Source: Hofstenia miamia | Taxonomy: Eukaryota > Xenacoelomorpha > Acoela | Direction of reading: 5' to 3' | DNA length: 64,000 bases | NCBI GenBank assembly: GCA_004352715.1 | Contig: SCFE01000088.1 | Coordinates: 181,218 to 245,217, forward strand | Shown: piece by piece, positions 57,160 through 64,000 of the stretch | Numbering within the stretch: the stretch's first letter is position 1 | How the letters are laid out: each line of letters begins with the position of its first letter | Position numbers and translations under genes: made by a program | The notes under the pieces: model-generated | Database searches by the model: none | What the model saw: the letters and a program-made list of their open reading frames with translations, nothing else | Told to the model about the DNA's origin: nothing

Positions 57160-58738
57160 TATTTTTATATTCCTAACCGCAATGACTGCATTACAACACG
57201 ATATAGGACAGTCTAATCGGCTAGACAGTGCATAATAAGGGTTTATCACCAATATTTGCCATTGGAAATTTTTCAATTCACAGATTTAAACTTGGCCCCT
57301 GCGAATTAATCTTTTTGGTTCGAGTCTAGTTACAATTATATTTAGACTAATGTTTCTCGTTAGGTTAAGCTACTATGTATCTCCTACATATAACTGTGTT
57401 ATCCTATATAAATGTACGACAGAAGTAAAGCATGTTAAATTAAATGAGAGAAATCAAACCTGACAACTCACAATTTGAGGTAAATAGTGGACGCCATTGA
57501 TTCTCTCACGTTATAAAAATTGAAAAATAAACTAAATATATTCAAGCTAATATCGAACTTGTTTCAAGTACTCGAAATATCAAGTTGAGTTCGAGCACTC
57601 GAATTTCAAGTAATCGCAAGATCCTAAGTTAAATGTATATGCTTAAGCCTTAGTCTGATAATGGGTTCTATTAATTGAGTGAAAAAAGAACTGCTCTACA
57701 AAACTCTGTGCACTACAAACTTTGTGCTTAAACTTGTTTTTTCCATGGAAGTTTTGAAAACATGAGAAACAGGTTCTCAGTTTTAGGTTTCAAAATATTG
57801 CGAAAAACTAAACAAGCACAGTACGATACCAGGATGCGGAATGCTCAATACCTTAGATTTCGTCTGGCTGTCAGATACTAAACAGTGTTCTTCACAATTA
57901 TGTGTTGTTTTCTAATTAAACTTTCTTTAACTGCCTGTCTTAACTATACTATTTACTCTTAAGCCTTTGGGACACGGATATTGATAAATTGTAGGTATTG
58001 ATTTCATATTTCATGTATATTATCTAGGGTGCACCAAAAATAGTTTGAAAAGTTCTAATCACATTATTATGAATACTCATGCAGTTTACTTACACAATTG
58101 TGTAAATTCGGGTTTATTTATTTCTAAGAATATATTACAAAAGAATGCATTTTGAGAAAAAGAGCAAAATTATGTAAAAAAAAGTAGCACCTTGTAATGT
58201 CTTGACTTTGCTATGTGCAGTCATTGCATATGACATGCTATGATATGCTTTGAAATCGTTCTTTTGCTTGAATAAACAAAGGTGAAATCTACAATTGGAA
58301 CATTGTTGAAAATCCATGAATTTATAGACATACTAGAGATAATATGAGAAAATACTTTTACAGCCCATTCCTTAGTTTTGCTGGAAATCCTGATGTAGCT
58401 ATGACTTAATCATGTTGAACGATACCTCCCATTAATCTGTCATAATAATTGACAACAGCACTTTGATTAATGCCCTCTTTTTGCTTTAAAGTTGTTTTGA
58501 ATCTCTTGCAAATATAGCGTGCTCCCTCCCAATTTCACTTGATATCAAAATAATAGATTGATACACAATATGAAACAATTCAAATTATTTCAGGGTTGAA
58601 AGTGGGTTGATCCACCTCGACCTGACAAATGGATCAGTCAATTTAAAGGATCCGGATTCAGTCATTTTTGCAAAATTTGAAGATGGATCTGTTTGGATTG
58701 GGCAATGTTTGAGAATCACATTATGAATCCGGTTTGTT
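57160..58738. other. Intergenic AT-rich stretch, nothing recognised
   Basis: A GC-richer block near 58595-58660 (GGTTGATCCACCTCGACC and neighbouring GATCCGGATTC words) may be repeat-derived. No gene seen. Confidence 0.5.
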
Positions 58739-60462
58739 GTGATATTTCATCACATACTGTTAACGTGTAGTACCTGTCTTGAATGTGTCAAATATAGTTC
58801 ATATAGTTTTTTATCATCTGAATGCCCTTTTTCTGACCACTGCATTACATGTATTGAGTTTTCTAAATCTGAATCGTCTTCGAATAATGTCACAAAGTGG
58901 ATAAAAATCCGAGAAAATAGTACTGAAAATATAAACAATCTTAAATCGGCAATTTCTTCAGAAAACTGGCTTCCTGTGTATACTGCCCCAAATGCAAATA
59001 CAATGTTGATACATTTTTTAGAAATTTTTGAATTTTATCTAAATAAATTGTGTCCAGAGAGAAAAATTATGATTAAATCAAATCATAAAAGCATTTCGCA
59101 CACATCTACGCATAGTAAACCATGGATAAATGAATTTTGCAAAACATTGATTTGTGAAAAAAATATCGCATATAGAATATTTAGAACTTCCAAAACTCAT
59201 AGAAATTTTGTTGCATATAAAAAAGCTAGAAATTTATCCAATATTGCAAATCGCAAGGCGTTCAATGAATACATTAGAAATGAATACGCTTGTTTGCCAA
59301 ATCAAAAGTCAAAGTGGAAACTTATTCATGATATCAGTAATAGTAAGAAATCTAAATCAAATTTTATTAATTCTATCAAAAATGAAACTGGGAAAATCAT
59401 CACAGATACCTATGAAATTTCTAACGAATTAAATCAGACTTTTATTAACCTAGGAAAATACAATGGTCCAATTGTTAAGTATGAAAATAATTAGTCTAAA
59501 TTTTTTCAATCCGAATTTTCTTTCCGTTTTACAACAGGTTTAGAAACATTAAAACAATTCATAAGCTTAAGTCCAACAAATCAATTGGGCCTTCCAACAT
59601 TCCTTCATGGGCACTTAAAGTCACTGCTATTGCAAGATCAAATAACAGAACACCTAAATAAATATAATCTTTTGTCAAATACTCAATTTGGATTTCGAAA
59701 AAATTTTTCAACTTCTGATGCACTTTTAAAAGTAACAGAGAATTGGAAATCTTCACTTAATGCAAATAAATTCGTTGCTATTGCTTGCTTAGACCTTTCT
59801 AAAGCTTTTGATTCTATTGATCATAGCATACTTATAGAAAAATTATCACATATGGGATTTTCTTATAATAGCAGAAATTTGTTAACTAGTTATTTGAAGC
59901 ATAGATATCAGAGAGTAAAGATTAGCGATGTTTTTTCAGATTGGCTACCTGTTAATAATGGTGTTCCTCAAGGAACAATTCTTGGTCCCCTTCTTTTCAG
60001 TATATACGTAAACGATATGCATATGACAACTGNGCCTGGTTTTATTCATAAACAAAACTCCAGATCAAAACATTTTTCCTGCATTAAGTACAGAAAAAAA
60101 AGTCTTGAAAGAATCATTTATTAATACCGCTATCAGAACATGGAATTCATTACCTAAAGAGATAAAGAATATAGAAAAACTAAGAGCTTTTAAGAAACAA
60201 ATTAAAATTTATCTTAAGCAAAAGTATATCTCAGGACGATCATGGCTAGGATACAAATTCTACAACAATGATTACTCAACAACCCGTACTTGAAATCTCC
60301 TAGTAATTTCTCCCTAGCCTGTTAGATTTATTGTATAGTATACTTTGCTTTTGTATGTATTTGTATGTATGTTTGTATATTTTTGACGCTATTCAGATAA
60401 ATTATCAGTTTTAAATTGTCAATATTTATCTGAATAAAAAATATCTTATCTTATCTTATCTT
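58739..60462 (+). pseudogene. LINE ORF2 remnant (endonuclease end, linker, RT, C-terminus) with (TTATC)n tail
   Basis: A 251-codon frame to 59494 begins near PFSDHCITCIEF, the last endonuclease block, and holds the linker region (KPWINEFCKTLICEKNIAYR). Then KSNKSIGPSNIPSWALK (about 59570-59620) opens the RT. RT blocks 1-2 are missing near 59630. QFGFRKNFSTSDALLK, ACLDLSKAFDSIDHSIL and NGVPQGTILGPLLFSIYVND follow to 60030. A single N at 60033 then jumps to the C-terminal block (AIRTWNSLPKEIKNIEKL), skipping the YxDD region. The 3' UTR ends in AATAAAAAATATC and (TTATC)n to 60462. A CR1/Jockey-type LINE. Confidence 0.8.
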
Positions 60463-60589
60463 GAAGACTATATGGATAAAATATTGAAACATCACATCGT
60501 CATGGCAATTAATCTAATTCGACTTCCCAGAAGTTAACCTTGACTTGGAAACATTTGAAGCAAACATTTACCAATATTTTATCTGTATG

Positions 60590-61650
60590 TTCAGCTGGTG
60601 GAACGTCCATTCTCTCAGCGGTCAGGCTTAAACTTCTCATCAATTACGTTTCACTCAATGTTTTCATTGATATCTGAATGTACTGACTTTGATGCTGTGA
60701 TGGACATCTTAAACTCTGCTTATAATAAGCCGACGAATATTCTGTTTGCAAGACATTTACTTGCTATCAAGAAACAAGAAGGCTAGCAAATCCATTGATG
60801 AATTCATGCAGTCGCTGAAATTGTTAGCCAAGGATTGTGAATTTAAGAATGTCATAGCAGAGGAGTCAAAATTGGCAGCAATAAGAGACGCTTTTATCTT
60901 GGGTATGAAATTGGCTTGTTTTTGCTAATAAATTCTTGAAGAAAATATTACGTCTTTGGATGCTGTATACTTTAGAGTTTGAATGCTGTAAACTGCTTCA
61001 AAGAATTCGGAATTATTTGCTTTCAATACTAGTGGCACTTTTCGCCTGCATATGCTCTGAAGATTACTGAAACTACAGAAGATGTACATTTAGTGGCTGT
61101 CACNNNNNNNNNNNNCCGACGAATATTCTGTTTGCAAGACATTTACTTGCTACCAAGAAACAAGAAGGATAGCAAATCCATTGATGAATTCATGCAGTCG
61201 CTGAAATTGTTAGCCAAGGATTGTGAATTTAAGAATGTCATAGCAGAGGATTCAAAATTGGCAGCAATAAGAGACGCTTTTATCTTGGGTATGAAATTGG
61301 CTTGTTTTTGCTAACAAATTCTTGAAGAAAATATTACGTCTTTGGATGCTGTATACTTTAGAGTTTGAATGCTGTAAACTGCTTCAAAGAATTCGGAATT
61401 ATTTGCTTTCAATACTAGTGGCACTTTTCGCCTGCATATGCTCTGAAGATTACTGAAACTACAGAAGATGTACATTTAGTGGCTGTCACTCCACAAGACT
61501 TGAACAAAAAAGGAATTGCTATAACAAAGCTTGCTTTTATTGTGCAGGTCAGTCACATTTGCGAAATTAATGTCCTGCACGTAATGCGACCTGTTTTAAA
61601 TGTGCCAAGTAAGGTCAATTCAAGAATGTCTGTCAAGCATGATTAAACAA
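60590..61650 (+). pseudogene. Ty3/gypsy-type gag remnant with zinc knuckles (contains an assembly duplication)
   Basis: Frames give FDAVMDILNSAYNKPTN, FARHLLA, KSIDEFMQSLKLLAKDCEF and AAIRDAFILGMK, a Gag capsid region of the Ty3/gypsy type. At about 61530-61640 there is a CCHC knuckle (C-x2-C-x4-H-x4-C) with an in-frame stop and a second, degenerate knuckle lacking the His. Gag forms the virus-like particle and packages RNA. Bases 60730-61103 recur at 61116-61489 around a 12-N gap with a few substitutions, so part of gag appears twice. Multiple stops make it inactive. The protease follows beyond the Tc1 insertion. Confidence 0.7.
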
Positions 61651-61751
61651 TCCAATTTCAACTACAGCAGCAACTAGTATTTGTTCCATCCCCTTCAAGG
61701 GCCTGAAAGATGGTCAGACAACTATTGGTATAACTAAGGCGGGAAATACTA

Positions 61752-63333
61752 CACACATTACTGGAAAAAAGAATTCGGCCAACTATAATTTATCATAAAT
61801 ATTTCTAAGAAATGGACGCCAAGAATGTCATAGTTATTTTTTAATTAGATTTGGAGTTGCAGAAACAAGAATTCATCAATGTTGAGACATAATTATCACT
61901 GTTTACTTTAAATCTCAAGGAGAAATGCTACAATGCTTGTAGTTAGCTAATCTTTTGTTGGAAAAATTTATTCGGCCACTTCAGACCAAATTATAGAATC
62001 TGTAAAAAATTTCATTGGTTGAGCTTTTTCAGTCTATTTATATTGAAAATGTCTTTTTTCGCCATATATGATACCTGGTTACATTCCTCTTGCCATCTGC
62101 GAGTTGATTATCTCCAAACATTTGAAAGGGATGACATAGCCTGATTTGTAGAGCGACCTCAACGTACTTTTGGGGATATCATCAGATGTTTCACTTCTGA
62201 AAACATCATTGCCTTCAAGCCAAAGTCCGGAAGACCAAAGAAGACCTCCAAAGCCCCCCAATCAGCTCTTATGTGCCTTTCAAAGTGAAATCACAGGAAG
62301 ACTTCAGAGGAATTTCGCAAGGAATGGGCTGATGGTCCCCTCGTGACAGCAAGAACTGTGCAAAACATCCTCAATTGGGACTTTCGTGACACCCAGAAAT
62401 CCATTCTTAACCTCAAAGCAAAGATTATGCCAGGTGAAGTTGGCCAATTTAATGAGAGACAATTCATCTGAACATTGTTCAGATGAGTCAAGATTGTTGA
62501 TAAAGAGACCAACTGGGCAGAAGTTTAGATTCTTGCGTCAACTTACTTGGGGGACCATGAATTATGGTGAGAAGTCTGTAATGGTATGGGGTGCAATATG
62601 GAAGTGTGGCTTTCACAAGATTGTTCACATTACTGGTACTCTTCTAAGCTCCTTAATATGCTCTGATTGTAGAAAAAGAACTCTTGCCACTTCTTACAAG
62701 TGATCAATATATCAGCAGGATGGTGCTCCATGTCATACCTCAAAAGAAATGAAAAATTTCCTCAACAATAATGTTGTTACTATCCTTGCTGACTGCCCTG
62801 GCCAATCTCCAGACTATAAAATTATTAAAAATATATGGAAAGACGTCAAATATAGAATTGCACAGCATACTCTTCACATTGTAGAAGAGTGGTGGAGTGC
62901 AATAAAAAAAATTTTAAGCAATTCCCAACAGCATTATTAAAAGACTTTTTGCTTCAATCCCTGATCACCTTGAAGTTGTCATTTGCTCAAAGGGACCCCT
63001 ACAAAATATTACAAGAGACCATTTTGTTGCTCAATGCTTGTATTGCATCAATTATTAATTTATGTATCTTATTTTGATTTACTTTCTTTGTATTTGCTCA
63101 TTTGTTAAAATTTTTTTTCAGGTGGCCAAATACATTTTTCCAATATAAGTTTTCTAATTTTGATTAAAAATTAATAGCCAATTGTTATTCTACATATTTT
63201 AAGGTATTAGATGTACAAATTTTAATTTCTTAATCAAAGTAAGACTTAGTTATAATTTTAGGCAGACTCTATCCAATGAATGTTCATTATTTATTCAAAA
63301 TAGCAAGTTGGCAAATACATATTTCCAGTACTG
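61752..63333 (+). mobile_element. Tc1-like transposon, 1582 bp, IR/DR-type ends, TA target duplication
   Basis: Outer repeats TTACTGGAAAAAAGAATTCG (about 61758) and TACATATTTCCAGTACTG (ending 63333) are inversely related. Inner repeats of the same type lie at 61958-61980 (TTGGAAAAATTTATTCGGCC) and 63121-63143, about 190-200 bases inside each end. That outer/inner arrangement is the IR/DR structure of some Tc1 elements such as Sleeping Beauty. TA flanks at 61750-61751 and 63334-63335. The flanking sequence is Ty3-type gag on the left and protease on the right, so the insertion is nested. Confidence 0.75.
62040..62960 (+). pseudogene. Tc1 transposase remnant
   Basis: Blocks in order: FKPKSGRPKKTSK (GRP linker, about 62210-62250), NHRKTSEEFRKEWADG (about 62290-62330), SDESRLLI (about 62485-62505; first-Asp region), EKSVMVWGAIWKCGFHKIV (about 62570-62625), QQDGAPCHTSKEM (about 62715-62750; second Asp) and CPGQSPDYKIIKNIWKDV (about 62790-62845). 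The third catalytic residue, normally Glu in IEN.W, is Lys here, and the second-to-third spacing is 35 rather than 34. Stops and frameshifts occur throughout. A normal Tc1 transposase is about 340 aa. The enzyme is dead; the copy could only be moved in trans. Confidence 0.75.
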
Positions 63334-63335
63334 TA

Positions 63336-63637
63336 TTTCAGTGTAGTTGCATTAATTTGCAGTTGCTCAGAGGGGAGCTTTATTCATCATGATTCTGCTA
63401 AACATTTTAGTTTTATTGCAACTTCAATACCTAAGGTCTCTCTAACATTAGCTAATTCTCATTCAACATGTCTAGGTTTTGTAGTTACAGTATCAATTAG
63501 TTTATGTGGATATATTTATTTGCAATTCAAAATTAAGATATTAAATGATCTGTGTTGTCCAGTACTTATTTATAGAGATTTATTACGTCAGCATAGTTGT
63601 TCTGTCTTGTTATGTTTGAAGGTGAAAAGCCTCCAGT
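63336..63637 (+). pseudogene. Ty3/gypsy-type protease remnant
   Basis: Broken frames include ALFIHDSAKHFSF, SIPKVSLTLANSHSTCLG and NDLCCPVLIYRDLLRQHS, the flap-to-C-terminal order of a retroelement aspartic protease (the last block corresponds to the ILG.D(L/F)L region). The catalytic DTG(S/A) motif is lost. It is separated from gag by the Tc1 insertion, and the sequence is cut at a single N. Confidence 0.6.
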
Positions 63638-63638
63638 N

Positions 63639-64000
63639 AGTAAGACTTAGTTATAATTTTAGGCAGACTCTATCCAATGAATGTTCATTATTTATTCAAA
63701 ATAGCAAGTTGGCAAATACATATTTCCAGTACTGTATTTCAGTGTAGTTGCATTAATTTGCAGTTGCTCAGAGGGGAGCTTTATTCATCCTGATTCTGCT
63801 AAACATTTTAGTTTTATTGCAACTTCAATACCTAAAGTGTCTCTAACATTAGCTAATTCTCATTCAACATGTCTAGGTTCTGTAGTTACAGTATCAATTA
63901 GTTTATGTGGATATATTTATTCACAAATCAAAATTAAGATATTAAATGATCTGTGTTGTCCAGTACTTATTTATAGAGATTTATTACGTCAGCATAGTTG
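63639..64000 (+). repeat. Second copy of 63238-63599 after a single N
   Basis: An offset of 401 bases reproduces the Tc1 right end and the protease remnant with a handful of substitutions, suggesting an unmerged allelic overlap rather than a true tandem copy. Confidence 0.85.

Overview
The window is AT-rich animal nuclear DNA: long intergenic stretches, GT-AG introns, (TA)n arrays and many decayed animal-type transposons. There is no bacterial gene organisation. The mix (Penelope-like elements, CR1/L2/Jockey-like and R2/NeSL-like LINEs, Ty3-type gag/protease, Tc1/mariner, piggyBac, hAT and Harbinger-like elements) fits an invertebrate, but I cannot name the phylum. About a tenth of the window is N. 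Three gaps are exactly 1000 bases, so they look like placeholders, and three short gaps are flanked by duplicated sequence.

Layout. 1-8.8 kb is a repeat graveyard: an inverted pair of closely related Penelope-like copies, the first with its 5' part inverted, enclosing a piggyBac remnant split by a 307-bp MITE and an R2/NeSL-like LINE remnant. 8.8-21.5 kb holds several minus-strand LINE fragments and a plus-strand LINE 3' end. 21.5-35.7 kb is mostly unrecognised AT-rich DNA with a Tc1/mariner remnant, hAT-like ends, two MITEs, a second Penelope family and a 1.38-kb TIR element. 35.7-43 kb is nearly featureless apart from a duplicated TTACGTCA motif, a CTCC-rich repeat and a 141-bp Harbinger-like MITE.

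43-57.2 kb holds the only convincing host gene: a TP53INP (TP53INP1/2, DOR) homologue on the plus strand. Its coding exons at 52345-52480, 54701-54882 and 56581-56832 join in phase to 189 aa. It has an LC3-interacting-type motif, the family block ending IEHPSMSVY, and a basic C-terminus. Possible 5' non-coding exons lie near 43.3-43.9 kb, which would make a first intron of more than 8 kb carrying an antisense LINE.

57.2-64 kb holds a plus-strand LINE collapsed at a single-N join, then a broken Ty3-type gag/protease interrupted by a 1.58-kb Tc1-like element with IR/DR-type ends and TA target duplications. I found no new multi-gene system. The points most worth following up are the TP53INP homologue, the inverted Penelope structure with hammerhead-like motifs, and the nested Tc1 element.
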